This document shows positions 28,569 through 37,579 of a stretch of DNA of 51,456 bases, piece by piece (within the stretch, counting starts at the first letter, position 1; each line of letters starts with the position of its first letter). The translations under genes and the position numbers were made by a program. A model generated the notes under the pieces. That model was not told the origin of the DNA. It was given only the letters and a program-made list of their open reading frames with translations, and did no database searches. The stretch is from Acidobacteriota bacterium (GTDB taxonomy: Bacteria; Acidobacteriota; Blastocatellia; Pyrinomonadales; Pyrinomonadaceae), in contig JAIVJI010000084.1 in NCBI GenBank assembly GCA_020200135.1, positions 40,722 through 92,177 on the forward strand, written 5' to 3'.

Positions 28569-29951
28569 CTAGCCTCTAAGCTCTTTAACTATCTTTTCCA
28601 ATTCGACAATCCTGCCGTGCATTTCAGTAACCCAATTCTTATTTGTTTCGTCGTCCTGCGCATGAAAGCGAGTGATAAAAATTTCATCAAGGTAAAGTTT
28701 GATGGCTCGCTCCACTTGCTCGCACCATGTTAGATAGTGCGAATAATTGCTTCGGGTGCGGTCAAGCATTACATACCCGACTCTCTCAAGTTCATGCCCC
28801 TCGCGGAGAAGCGGTAATAATTCTTCCAGCGCACGCGCCCGTTGAATTTCAACACGTTCTCTTAATCTAAAAGCAGGCTTCGGGGCGACAATTAGTTCAT
28901 AATCAAAAGTCTGATTCAGCGTAATATTGCTGCCTCTCCTGCCGATTAACTCGATGCGAATGCGGAGTCGGTCGGCTTCTATCTTTCGCCCCTTCCCCTT
29001 AAATGACCGTATATCATCGAAACCAACCCTATCAACGGTTTCGTACTCGCCCGCATACGGGAGCGCTACCCCGTCGCCAACAATGGCCACGATTATTTCG
29101 TCCCAATCGCCCGTCTCGAAGTTGGCATATTCACCTATAGCTTTTCGCCAATGTGCGTCTCTTACCCGGAATAAATGGTTGCCGTCGGCATCCAGGAAAT
29201 TGATTTTGGCTCTTACGTCCACCCACGGCTCCGATGAGTCGTCAACGCCTCTCTGAAACTCCGCGAAAGCAACAGGCACTAGCGCGAGGTCGGCTTCTGG
29301 ATAAGCAAGGTCGCTTTTGTCTTGAAGTTCCCCGGCGGGGTTTACGTATACCCTCTCAAATGTGGCGTCCACGGCATCAAGTCGAGGCGGCTTAAACTCC
29401 TGCTGTTGTGTCCGAGGTTGTTCCTGCGGGGGATTCTGCGACTGCGGCGTCGCGTGAAATACAAAGGTCTGGTTAAGTTCGTTGCGCGGGTTAGCCTCGA
29501 CACGAGGACTAGCTTCTACGCGCGGATTGGCTTCTACATGGGGATTGGCCTCAACCTTCTGGCTAACCTCATTCTGAGGGTTGAATTCATTATTTGCCGT
29601 GCTGGTCGTTTGCGGCAGAGGCGCGGCGGCGATAGCCTGTTGTGTCTGCGGCTTCCGCCTAGAGAAAATCAATAGCCAAAGCGCCGTGAGAACGGCAAAG
29701 GTAATCACGGCGTACATGATGGCAATCCACCACGGGACGCCGCCGTCGTGCGCAAAGACCGCTTGGAAATAGCTAACAGCCCCTGCCACTAGCGTACCTC
29801 CAAGCTTAGGCCAGAAGTTACCGACGTAATATTGGCCGATGGCGCTGGCGAGCCATTTGGCGGCTGAAAGCGCACTCGATGGCTTATTCGTCTGAGGCAC
29901 ACTACCCTGTGCCTGTGAAGGGGCGGGGGTGTTGGGGTTATTCGTAGACAT
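28569..29951 (-). CDS. Orphan membrane-anchored protein with NPxVEA repeats
   Basis: 460 aa, not recognised. A Pro/Gln-rich N-terminus is followed by two membrane segments (about 48-66 and 73-96). Then a low-complexity linker carries six-residue repeats (VEANPH VEANPR VEASPR VEANPR, about 133-156, preceded by related units). A charged globular region (about 185-400, with FERVYVNPAG, AKINFLDADGNHLFRVRDAHW and EYETVDRVGFDDI) and a helical C-terminus follow. The large domain is probably cytosolic. Base composition and codon use are clearly more AT-rich than the neighbours, and an IS1595 remnant lies directly downstream, so horizontal acquisition is likely. Confidence 0.75.
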   Translation of the reverse strand: MSTNNPNTPAPSQAQGSVPQTNKPSSALSAAKWLASAIGQYYVGNFWPKLGGTLVAGAVSYFQAVFAHDGGVPWWIAIMYAVITFAVLTALWLLIFSRRKPQTQQAIAAAPLPQTTSTANNEFNPQNEVSQKVEANPHVEANPRVEASPRVEANPRNELNQTFVFHATPQSQNPPQEQPRTQQQEFKPPRLDAVDATFERVYVNPAGELQDKSDLAYPEADLALVPVAFAEFQRGVDDSSEPWVDVRAKINFLDADGNHLFRVRDAHWRKAIGEYANFETGDWDEIIVAIVGDGVALPYAGEYETVDRVGFDDIRSFKGKGRKIEADRLRIRIELIGRRGSNITLNQTFDYELIVAPKPAFRLRERVEIQRARALEELLPLLREGHELERVGYVMLDRTRSNYSHYLTWCEQVERAIKLYLDEIFITRFHAQDDETNKNWVTEMHGRIVELEKIVKELRG

Positions 29952-30045
29952 AGCGCAAGTATAGCCCTACTCCCACTTGTGTTCAGTAGATAATCTTGGA
30001 AAGTTTAAATTGTTAATCTGACTCGGCGAAGGGTGGGACTAAAAT

Positions 30046-30083
30046 GCGAAGGGGCGGGACTCGTCAAAGTCCCGCCCCTTCGC
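30046..30083 (-). terminator. Terminator of the SpoIVB-like gene
   Basis: Perfect 16-bp stem (30046-30061 with 30068-30083), loop cgtcaa. On the minus strand it lies 18 bases after the stop and is followed by ATTTTAG. Confidence 0.75.
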
Positions 30084-30100
30084 TTTGCCTGAAAGACGCC

Positions 30101-31969
30101 TTAGCGAATTACGCTGATGGTGATGAGCTGCTGGCCGTTGACGACGTACTCGGCGGGCGGCAGCTCCTTCTCGCCGACGGGCGAGAGGACGGTGGGCGTG
30201 TAACCGCCCGAGGCGCGGTCGCTGTTGAGCGTGGCGACGAAGGAGGGCGGGAGGTTCGGCATCTCGTCGGTGCCGATGACCGCGCCGGTCGTGATGCGGA
30301 AGAGCTTGACGTAGAGCCGGTCGTTCTTCTTGATGCGGTTGATGGCGCCGACGAGCTGGCTCAAGTCCTTCGGGACGAAGCTCTGCGAGGCCGAAGCCTG
30401 CTGGAGCGTGCCGCCGTCGCCGACGAAGAGGACGAGCTGACCGGGCGGCACGTCGGCCGGAATCTGGACGGGGATGCGCTGGACGAACTGCTTGCCCGAC
30501 TCGGTGCGGACGTAAGCCTGCACCTCGACGGTCTCGCCGCTGCGCGCCTCGTTGCGGTCGAGCGCGATGCGGTCGAGCGAGGCGACGCGGCGCGAGTCGG
30601 AGGCCGCGATGTCGAGAGTAATCTGGCCCAACTCGACGCCCTCGAAGCCGCTCGAAAGAAGCGCCTGCACTGGCCCCGCTACCGAGCCGGCGGCCGAAAT
30701 CACCGCGCCCTGCGCCGAGAAGCGGCGCTCGAGCGTGATGGACTCCTGCCCCTTGACCTCTATCTTGCCGCGCACGCTGACGGTCGAGTCGCCCAAAGAG
30801 CGCTCGCTCGAAGTGAGCGTGCTGTAGACCGTCATGTTCAGCAGGAGCGGCGTCAGGAACTCGTCGTTGGCGACCTCGTAGCGGAACGTCTCGACCTGGC
30901 CGCGGCTGGTGTGGAGGTTGATGGTGACGGGAATCATCTTCGGCGCGCGGCCGAGGTTGCCGTAGATGCCGGTCGAGCGATCCTGCGAGATGGTGCCGAC
31001 CATCTGGCCGGGCACCGTCAGCTTGAACGAATTCAGGGTGTTCGGGATGACCGTGACCACCTGCGACTCTGACATCGGCATGTCGGCCGAGCCGAGGCTG
31101 AGGAACGGGTGGCCGAAGGCGTAGACCTGATTGCCGTCGCGGAGTGTCACCGTGCCCGAGGCCGCGACCGTGAAGTCGCCGCGCACCAGCTCGACGCTGA
31201 CCGACGTGCCGCCCACGAGCGTCCGGTCGGTCACCTTCCCCAGCGGCGTGATGGCCGACGCGCCGCCGACGCCGGCCACGGGCAGGAGTCCCTGTGCCTG
31301 TAGCTGCGGCGTGAACTGCGAGACGGACTGCGCGGTGAAGCCGTTGAAGATGAGCGGCGTCGCGATGGGCGCGAACTGCTGTCCGAGGAGCGCCGCGAGC
31401 GGCGAGCCCGTCGCCACCGGCGCGACGAAGCTGACGCCGCCGGCCTGCGCCTGCGGGAGCAGCGACTTCCAGCCGTCGCCCGTGAGCTGCGAGTAGGAGA
31501 CGGCGCGCGGCTCGCGCTGGAAGCCGAGCTGGTCGCGCCCCCCGCTCGACTGCTTGCCCTGCTCGAACATCTCGATCATCTGCTTGATGGGCGTGATGCC
31601 GGCGATGGGCTCCTTCGAGAACGGGAAGGCGTAGGCGATGGCGCCGACCAGCTTGCCGTCGATGTAGACGGGCGAGCCGGACATCCCGGCGAAGACGCTC
31701 GTCCGCTCGACCTCCTTACCCGAGAGGCGCGCGATGATGACCGACTTGCGCGGCGCTGGGAAGCCGGGCAGCACCCCGAGGATTTCGAGGCCGAACTCCT
31801 GCGGCTCGGCGCCGGCGAAGACCGTGCGCGCCGTCCCCTTCTGCCCCGTGCGGACTTCTTCGAGCGGGTAGTACTCGACCTTCTGCGCCGCGCCGGCGAG
31901 GCTCTGCGCCGGAACCGTCAGCTGCAAAGTCAGGAGGAGGGCGAAAAGGAGGAGGATATTTCTGCTCAT
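30101..31969 (-). CDS. Secreted SpoIVB-type (S55) peptidase-like protein
   Basis: 622 aa. N-terminal signal (MSRNILLLFALLLTLQLTVPAQS). Residues about 30-210 match the SpoIVB peptidase S55 domain: GTARTVFAGAEPQEFGLEILG, the serine motif FAGMSGSPVYIDGKLVGAIAYAFPFSKEPIAGITPI, and later YAFGHPFLSLG. The rest (about 350-620) is a beta-rich tail of unknown role. In Bacillus SpoIVB cuts SpoIVFA in sporulation; here no sporulation is implied, and an envelope-signalling protease is more likely. Start chosen at ATG 31969. It has its own promoter (32088-32117) and terminator, so it is monocistronic. Confidence 0.88.
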   Translation of the reverse strand: MSRNILLLFALLLTLQLTVPAQSLAGAAQKVEYYPLEEVRTGQKGTARTVFAGAEPQEFGLEILGVLPGFPAPRKSVIIARLSGKEVERTSVFAGMSGSPVYIDGKLVGAIAYAFPFSKEPIAGITPIKQMIEMFEQGKQSSGGRDQLGFQREPRAVSYSQLTGDGWKSLLPQAQAGGVSFVAPVATGSPLAALLGQQFAPIATPLIFNGFTAQSVSQFTPQLQAQGLLPVAGVGGASAITPLGKVTDRTLVGGTSVSVELVRGDFTVAASGTVTLRDGNQVYAFGHPFLSLGSADMPMSESQVVTVIPNTLNSFKLTVPGQMVGTISQDRSTGIYGNLGRAPKMIPVTINLHTSRGQVETFRYEVANDEFLTPLLLNMTVYSTLTSSERSLGDSTVSVRGKIEVKGQESITLERRFSAQGAVISAAGSVAGPVQALLSSGFEGVELGQITLDIAASDSRRVASLDRIALDRNEARSGETVEVQAYVRTESGKQFVQRIPVQIPADVPPGQLVLFVGDGGTLQQASASQSFVPKDLSQLVGAINRIKKNDRLYVKLFRITTGAVIGTDEMPNLPPSFVATLNSDRASGGYTPTVLSPVGEKELPPAEYVVNGQQLITISVIR

Positions 31970-32087
31970 CAAAGTACCTCGGACGGGCTAATGGAAAAAG
32001 TCTTCGGGAGGCGGCTCTCGCGCGGCGTCTCGGCCTTCCGTGACCGCCGCCGGGAAGGGGGAGCGTGTCAGCGGCCCACGCCCGCCG
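31970..32087. other. Leader region of the SpoIVB-like gene
   Basis: Between the predicted promoter and the ATG, about 112 nt; nothing else is recognised. On the other side of the promoter (32118-32273) nothing distinct is seen before mobA. Confidence 0.35.
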
Positions 32088-32117
32088 ACTATAACTGCGC
32101 CGTTCTCGCAGGGTCAA
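32088..32117 (-). promoter_or_regulatory. sigma70 promoter of the SpoIVB-like gene
   Basis: On the minus strand TTGACC (32112-32117), 18-bp spacer, TATAGT (32088-32093). Confidence 0.55.
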
Positions 32118-32273
32118 GCCGCATCTCGTCCCAACAAGGATGTGGCCGGAAGCGTTGGGGTTGCTTAAGTTTAAATCCCCAATCGCCGTGTTCTTCCGCA
32201 CGCGTCGGGGTCGTTTGCGGTCGCCGCGTCCGGCGTGATAGTTTCCGGCTCCCGGCGGAGGCGTTTTGAAGGA

Positions 32274-32900
32274 ATGGGCGACATCGAGGGCTTTATTTTG
32301 GCCGGCGGGCTTTCGAGCCGGATGGGCGCGGACAAGTCCCGGCTACGGCTGGGCGGGCGGACGTTCGTCGAGCTTGCGGCCGGGGCGCTCGGCGCGGTCG
32401 CGGGGCGCGTGAGCGTCGTCGGCTCGCGGCCCGGCGTCGTGGAGCACGGCCTGCCCGTCGTCGCCGACGTGTACGAGGGGCTCGGCGCCCTCGGGGGCCT
32501 GCACGCGGCGCTCGCGGCTTGCGCGGCGCGCTGGGCGGCGGTCGTCTCGTGCGACCTGCCCTTCGCCAGCGGCGAGTTGTTCGCGCGCCTCGCCTCGCGG
32601 CGCGGCGGGGACGCGGAGGCGGTTGCCCCTCTGCAAGAGGACGGGCGCCCACAGCCGCTCTGCGCGCTCTACGATGCGGCCGTGTGCCGCGCCGCCGCCG
32701 AGCGGCTTATCCGCGCCGGCCAGCTTCGCCCGCGAGTGCTGCTGGAGAAACTACGCACGCGCTGGGTCGCCTTCGACGAACTCTCAGACCTCGAAGGCTC
32801 GCGCCACTTCTTCGCCAACGTCAACACGCCGGAGGATTACGAGAGGGCGAAGGAGGTGCCGGGGGCCGGGGGCCGCGTTAACTTCTCGACCGGCACATAG
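32274..32900 (+). CDS. mobA: Molybdenum cofactor guanylyltransferase MobA
   Basis: 208 aa. Transfers GMP to molybdopterin. The nucleotidyltransferase signature FILAGGLSSRMGADKSRL is at the N-terminus, followed by YEGLGALGGLHAAL, the metal-binding VVSCDLPF, and the C-terminal FANVNTPEDYERA. The start is ATG 32274 with AAGGA just before it. It stands alone without other molybdopterin genes. Its last codons precede a degenerate heptamer run. Confidence 0.9.
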   Translation: MGDIEGFILAGGLSSRMGADKSRLRLGGRTFVELAAGALGAVAGRVSVVGSRPGVVEHGLPVVADVYEGLGALGGLHAALAACAARWAAVVSCDLPFASGELFARLASRRGGDAEAVAPLQEDGRPQPLCALYDAAVCRAAAERLIRAGQLRPRVLLEKLRTRWVAFDELSDLEGSRHFFANVNTPEDYERAKEVPGAGGRVNFSTGT

Positions 32901-32927
32901 TTTCTTGCATCTTGTCTCTAGCCTCCG
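32900..32927 (+). repeat. Degenerate heptamer run between mobA and the next gene
   Basis: TTTCTTG CATCTTG TCTCTAG CCTCCGA, four related 7-bp words in register directly after the mobA stop. Confidence 0.4.
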
Positions 32928-32953
32928 ATTACTTTTGCATTTACAATGGTGCC

Positions 32954-33925
32954 ATGCCTCCCAGACGCCGAACAGGGCGTAAAGCTTTCGCGGCGCTGCT
33001 CCCGGTCCTTCTGCTGTTAGTAGTCGCCGTCGTCGGTCTGACCGCGTGGCTGGTCTATTCGGCCACGCGGCCGTCGCGCCGCGCCTACCTCGTCACGCCC
33101 GAGAAGTTCGCGACTCTCAGCGACCGCGGGCTCAAGGCCACCGAGGAGAGTTGGCAGAACCGCGACGGCACGCGCGCGCGCGGCTGGCTGTTGCGCGGCG
33201 CCGAAGGGTCGCCCGGCGTCATCCTCTACCACCGCTACGGAGCCGACCGCTCCTGGCTCCTCAACCTCGGCGTCAAGCTCAGCGAGACGACGAACATGAC
33301 GGTGCTGTTGCCCGACCTGCGCGGCCACGGCGAGAACCCGCCCGTCTCGGCCTCGGCCTTCGGCGCGACGGAGGCCGAGGACGCGCTCGCCGCCTGCGAC
33401 TACCTGCGCGGTCTCAAGTCGCCGCAGGGGCGCGCGCTGGTCGGCGAGGCGCTCGGGCTTTACGGCGTCGAGGCCGGCGCCTACGCGGCGCTCGCCGCCG
33501 CCGTCCAGGACAAGTCGGTGCGCGCGCTCGCGCTCGACTCGGTGCCCGACAACCCGGACGAAGTGCTGGCGGGGGCCGTCAAAGACCGCACGGGGCTCGA
33601 CAACGTGGTGCTGCGCGCGCTGGCGCGGCTCGGCACCCGCGTCTACTACTCGGGGCGCTTCAAGAACACCGCCGCCTGCACGCTGGCCGAGTCCTTAGGC
33701 GACCGGCAGGTGCTCCTGCTCGCGGGCGAAGGCTCCGGCTCGCTGCGCCAGAACACCGAGACGCTCGCCAACTGCTTCCCCTCGCGCTCGAACGTCGAGG
33801 CGCACACGGACCTCCCCTTCACGGGCAACACGCTCGCCGCGGCCTCGCCCGAGCAGGACGAGGCCTACGACCGCCGCCTGATAGACTTCTTCGACCGGAC
33901 TCTCCGTAAAACTACCGCGCCCTGA
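32954..33925 (+). CDS. Membrane-anchored alpha/beta-hydrolase-fold protein without the serine nucleophile
   Basis: 323 aa. N-terminal anchor (about 11-35, LLPVLLLLVVAVVGLTAWL), then an alpha/beta-hydrolase core: GVILYHRYGADRSWLLNLG, TVLLPDLRGHGENP, and at the nucleophile elbow GLYGVEAGAYAALAAA, where the family has GxSxG. The nucleophile position is Glu, so classical ester hydrolysis is unlikely unless the site is remodelled. Later DSVPDNPDEVLAGA and the C-terminal acid/His region are poorly conserved. Possibly a non-enzymatic binding protein. The 3' end overlaps the convergent transferase by 14 nt. Confidence 0.75.
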   Translation: MPPRRRTGRKAFAALLPVLLLLVVAVVGLTAWLVYSATRPSRRAYLVTPEKFATLSDRGLKATEESWQNRDGTRARGWLLRGAEGSPGVILYHRYGADRSWLLNLGVKLSETTNMTVLLPDLRGHGENPPVSASAFGATEAEDALAACDYLRGLKSPQGRALVGEALGLYGVEAGAYAALAAAVQDKSVRALALDSVPDNPDEVLAGAVKDRTGLDNVVLRALARLGTRVYYSGRFKNTAACTLAESLGDRQVLLLAGEGSGSLRQNTETLANCFPSRSNVEAHTDLPFTGNTLAAASPEQDEAYDRRLIDFFDRTLRKTTAP

Positions 33926-35249
33926 CGTGGACGAGCGCGTACCGGCCGTTGTCGGCGACGCGCCGCGACTCGAGCGTGGGGTGTTCGTGTAGCTGCCTCT
34001 CCTCGCCGAGGGGCACGACGACGAGCGCCTGCCCCCCGCGCGCCCGCACGAACTCTTCGACCTCGAAGGCGCCCTCAAGCTTCACCGGCTCGCCCCGCTC
34101 GTCGTAGGCGAGACGCCCCGCGGCGTAGAACTCCGACGTCCGCTCGACCCCGTGCAGGTGGATGACGGGCAGGCCGCCGAGCCCCTGCGCCGACGCCTCG
34201 GACAGCTCAGGCCCCAGCGTCTCCTTCCGCGCCGCGCGTCCGAACACGCCGCTCGCCACGACGAGCGCGACCGTCAGCAGCGTCGCCCCCACCAGGGCGA
34301 CCGCGCACAACTCCCTCCTGCGCGGCAGCAGCAGCGCGGCCAGCCCCGCGAGACCGGGCACGATGACCAGCGCCGCGGCGTAGCCGGCCGGCACCCCGCG
34401 CATCGAAGCGCCGAAGTCGCCGACGTGGAAGAAGAGGAAGGCCGCGGCCGCCGCCGCGGTCCCGAGCGCGAGCAGACCCGTCAGTCTCATGGCCGGGAGC
34501 TCGCCCGCCCCGCGCAGGTACCTGTGCAGACTGTCGCCCGCCAGCAGCGCCGCGCCCGGTATCGCCGGCAGGACGTAGCCGGGCAGCTTCGACCCCGACG
34601 CCGAGAAGAAGACGAGCGGCACCAGGAGCCACGCGACCGCGAGCACGCGCAGTTTGCCCGCCGCGTCCTCCCCGCGCGCGTTCGTCCCGGCGGCGCCGGC
34701 CAGCCCGCCGAACAGGAAGAACGTCCACGGCAGCGCCAGCCCCAGCGTGATCGGCAGGTAGAACCAGAACGGCTGCGGGTGGTGATAGCGGTTCGAGAGG
34801 TAGCGTGCGAAGTGGTGCTGCGTGAAGAACTCGTCCACGAACGCGTGCCCGTGACGCGCGTAGACGGGCGCGTACCACGTCGCCGCCACCAGCAGCGCGA
34901 GCAGCACGCCCCACAGAACGCCGAGCCGCAGGAGCCCCGGCCAGCGCAACAGCACCGTCAACACGCCCGACAGCGCCGTGCCCGCGCGCGCCGCGAACTC
35001 CGTCACCCCGAACAGCCTGTACGCAACGCCGGCCAGCCAGTAGAGCATCGCGGGCTTCTCGAACCACGTGTGGCCGGCGAGCGTGGGCGTCACCCAGGCG
35101 CCGCGCGCGTACATCTCGCGCGCGACCTGCGCGTAGCGCGGCTCGTCGGGCCCCAGCAGCGGCACCGCGCCGAGCCCGTAGAAGTAGACCGCGCAGACCG
35201 CCGCGAACAGCATGACCCACGCGCGCTTTGCAAGCAGGAAACGTTGCAA
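33912..35249 (-). CDS. ArnT/PMT-like membrane glycosyltransferase with an internal loss
   Basis: 445 aa, many membrane segments. It has the GT39/ArnT opening: first span, then VPLLGPDEPRYAQVAREM with the catalytic acidic pair, TPTLAGHTWFEKPAMLYWL, RLFGVTEFAARAGTALSGVL. It then jumps at about residue 101 (near 34946) from TVLL to RWPGLLRLG and WYAPVYARHGHAFVDEFFTQHHFARYLS. Family members have roughly 90-110 more residues (several spans) between these points; the loss is in frame. It would transfer a lipid-linked sugar, perhaps aminoarabinose-type, to an envelope acceptor, but may be inactive as assembled. Start TTG 35249 or ATG 35213. Confidence 0.8.
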   Translation of the reverse strand: MQRFLLAKRAWVMLFAAVCAVYFYGLGAVPLLGPDEPRYAQVAREMYARGAWVTPTLAGHTWFEKPAMLYWLAGVAYRLFGVTEFAARAGTALSGVLTVLLRWPGLLRLGVLWGVLLALLVAATWYAPVYARHGHAFVDEFFTQHHFARYLSNRYHHPQPFWFYLPITLGLALPWTFFLFGGLAGAAGTNARGEDAAGKLRVLAVAWLLVPLVFFSASGSKLPGYVLPAIPGAALLAGDSLHRYLRGAGELPAMRLTGLLALGTAAAAAAFLFFHVGDFGASMRGVPAGYAAALVIVPGLAGLAALLLPRRRELCAVALVGATLLTVALVVASGVFGRAARKETLGPELSEASAQGLGGLPVIHLHGVERTSEFYAAGRLAYDERGEPVKLEGAFEVEEFVRARGGQALVVVPLGEERQLHEHPTLESRRVADNGRYALVHVRAR

Positions 35250-35268
35250 GTATAGTCACCCGGAAAAG

Positions 35269-35403
35269 TAGTCAGTAGACAGTAGTCAGTAGTCAGTAGA
35301 TTTGGCAAGCGGCGTCGCCGTCTTAACTTTCGCCCGCCCTTTCCGCCCGTCTACGGTCCGAAGCTTGGCCTACCGTCTTTCCGACTACTGACTGACTGAA
35401 TAC
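35269..35403. repeat. Heptamer palindrome TAGTCAG between divergent genes
   Basis: TAGTCAG TAGACAG TAGTCAG TAGTCAG TAG (35269-35299) faces GACTACT GACTGAC TGAATAC (35383-35403) over about 84 nt. Both flanking genes start here and point away, so it cannot be their terminator. It uses the same word as the trpF locus 29 kb away. Confidence 0.75.
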
Positions 35404-35405
35404 TT

Positions 35406-36389
35406 ATGAAGACGCTTCGCACCGCCGTCGTCGGCGTCGGCCACCTGGGGCGGCAGCACGCGCGCATCCACGCCGCGCTGGCCGCCGAGGGCGAGTCAAA
35501 CTTTGTCGCCGTCTGCGACACCAACGAGGAGACGGCGCGCGAGATCGCCTTCGAGCGCGAAGTGCGCTGGACGGCCGACTGGCGCACGCTCGTCGGCGAG
35601 GTCGACGCCGTCAGCCTCGCCACGCCGACCGAGTCGCACGCCGAGATAGCCTGCGCGCTTTTGGAAGCGGGCGTCCACGTCCTCGTCGAAAAACCCATCT
35701 CGCGCACGCTCGAAGAGGCAGACCTGATGATAGCGGCGGCCGAGCGCGGCCGGGCGACGCTGATGGTCGGCCACCTCGAACGCTTCAACCCGGCGCTCGT
35801 CGCCCTCAAACCCCACGTCCGCCGGCCCGTCTACTTCGAGATTCACCGCGTCGGCCAGTTCACCGCGCGCTCGCTCGACATCGACGTGGTGCTCGACCTG
35901 ATGATTCACGACCTCGACGTGGTGCTCTGGCTCGTCGGGCACGACGTCGAGGTGACGGACGTGCGCGGCGTCGGGCTCCCCGTCCTGACCAACCGCGTGG
36001 ACGCCGCCAACGCGCGCATCGAGTTCGCCACCGGCGCGGTCGCCAACATCACGGCCTCGCGCGTCGGCACCGAGAAGATTCGCAAGATGCGCTTCTTCCA
36101 GCCGCACGACTACGTCGCGGTGGACTACGCCACGCGCCGCGCCTCCATCAGCAGCCTCGCGCCGCCCAGCTCTACGGGGTCGTGGCCCGGCGTGCAGGTC
36201 AAAAACCTCGACGTGGTCGACGTCGAGCCGCTGCGCACCGAGATAGAGATCTTCCTCGAAGCCGCGCGCGAGGGGCGCCCCGCGCCGGTCACCGGCCTGG
36301 AGGGGCGGCAGGCGCTCGCGCTCGCCGAGCGCCTGCTCGCGCGCATCCACGAGCACCCGATCATCGCGGGGATGAAGATGCAGTTTTAA
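35406..36389 (+). CDS. Gfo/Idh/MocA-family NAD(P)-dependent oxidoreductase
   Basis: 327 aa. Rossmann motif VVGVGHLGRQHARIH at about residues 8-22, DTNEE, TPTESHAEIACALLEAGVHVLVEKPIS with the catalytic Lys-Pro, then VGHLERFNPA and HDLDVVLWLVG. It resembles the sugar oxidoreductases, such as UDP-GlcNAc 3-dehydrogenase, found near lipid A and nucleotide-sugar genes, but the substrate is uncertain. Starts just after the heptamer palindrome, without an obvious ribosome site. Confidence 0.88.
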   Translation: MKTLRTAVVGVGHLGRQHARIHAALAAEGESNFVAVCDTNEETAREIAFEREVRWTADWRTLVGEVDAVSLATPTESHAEIACALLEAGVHVLVEKPISRTLEEADLMIAAAERGRATLMVGHLERFNPALVALKPHVRRPVYFEIHRVGQFTARSLDIDVVLDLMIHDLDVVLWLVGHDVEVTDVRGVGLPVLTNRVDAANARIEFATGAVANITASRVGTEKIRKMRFFQPHDYVAVDYATRRASISSLAPPSSTGSWPGVQVKNLDVVDVEPLRTEIEIFLEAAREGRPAPVTGLEGRQALALAERLLARIHEHPIIAGMKMQF

Positions 36390-36424
36390 TTTTCAAGACT
36401 GAACGGAACACCTTCCCAGCGCAG

Positions 36425-37579
36425 ATGGCCGAACGAACCCAGGGCAACTCCAACACAGAAATCAACGCGCTGCTGGCGGGGCGCGTCGAGGCGGGCGACT
36501 TCCCTTCCGCCGTCTACCTCGTCGCCGAGCGAGGCGCGGTGCGCTTCGCGGGCGCGCTCGGCGAGGCCGTGCGCGAGCCTTCGAGGCACGCGGCGACATT
36601 GGAGACCGTCTACGACCTCGCGTCGCTGACAAAGCCTCTGGTGACGGGGATGCTGCTGGCCTTGCTCGTCGAGCGCGGGCGGGTCGGGCTCGACTCGCCG
36701 GTCGCCGAATATTTGCCAGCGTTCGGCGCGGGCGACAAGCGCGCGGTCACCGTCCGCCACCTGCTCACGCACACGTCGGGACTCCCGGCGTGGCAGCCGC
36801 TCAACCTTCTGACGGGCGGAAGGCGCGAACGCGTCCTCGACAGTATCGCCGCGCAGCCGCTCGAACGCCCGCCCGGCGAGCGCGTCGTCTACAGCGACCT
36901 CGGCTTCATCACGCTCGGGCTGCTGGCGCAGGCCGTCACGGGCGAGAGGCTCGACGATCTGGCGCGCCGCGAAATCTTCGAGCCTCTCAAACTCGCGCGC
37001 ACCTTCTTCAACCCCGAACAGTCCATGCAGACCGAGGTGGCCGCGTGCGAGTCGGGCGGTAACGCCTACGAGCGCGGGATGTGCGAGGGCCGGCAGGACG
37101 CGGGCGGCGCGACGCGCTGGCGCGAGCAGACCATCTGGGGCGAGGTTCACGACGGCAACGCCTACTTCCTCGGCGGCGCGGCCGGGCACGCCGGGCTCTT
37201 CTCGAACGTGCGCGAGACGCTGCGGCTGGCCTCGCAGTCCCTTCCGCGCACGACCTCGCTGCTGGGGCCCGAGACCTGCGCGCTCTTCCGCGAGAACATG
37301 ACCGTGGGCTTGAACGAGGCGCGCTCGCTCGCGTGGCAGCTCGCGGCCACGCCCGAATCGACGGCCGGGCCGCTCCTGCCGCCCGACGCCTTCGGACACC
37401 TCGGCTTTACGGGGACGAGCTGCTGGATAGACGCTGCGCCCGAGCGCGTCTTCATCCTCCTGACCAACCGCACGCACGCGCGCCCGCTCCCCTTCGTCAA
37501 CATCAACGGCGTCCGCCGGCGCTTCCACACACTCGCCGTCGAAGCGTTGGAGGGGCATGAGACGGGAAGTGAAGGTTAG
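36425..37579 (+). CDS. Serine hydrolase of the beta-lactamase / class C PBP fold
   Basis: 384 aa. Catalytic SxxK in [13 protein letters not shown] (about residues 68-80), the Tyr motif as [10 protein letters not shown] (usually YSN), the [11 protein letters not shown] segment, and the third motif as HLGFTGTS (HxG). No signal peptide is evident, so cytosolic or not classically exported. Likely an esterase, D-aminopeptidase or peptidoglycan-related amidase rather than an antibiotic-resistance enzyme. Overlaps the chromate-transporter gene by 23 nt, implying coupling. Confidence 0.88.
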   Translation: MAERTQGNSNTEINALLAGRVEAGDFPSAVYLVAERGAVRFAGALGEAVREPSRHAATLETVYDLASLTKPLVTGMLLALLVERGRVGLDSPVAEYLPAFGAGDKRAVTVRHLLTHTSGLPAWQPLNLLTGGRRERVLDSIAAQPLERPPGERVVYSDLGFITLGLLAQAVTGERLDDLARREIFEPLKLARTFFNPEQSMQTEVAACESGGNAYERGMCEGRQDAGGATRWREQTIWGEVHDGNAYFLGGAAGHAGLFSNVRETLRLASQSLPRTTSLLGPETCALFRENMTVGLNEARSLAWQLAATPESTAGPLLPPDAFGHLGFTGTSCWIDAAPERVFILLTNRTHARPLPFVNINGVRRRFHTLAVEALEGHETGSEG

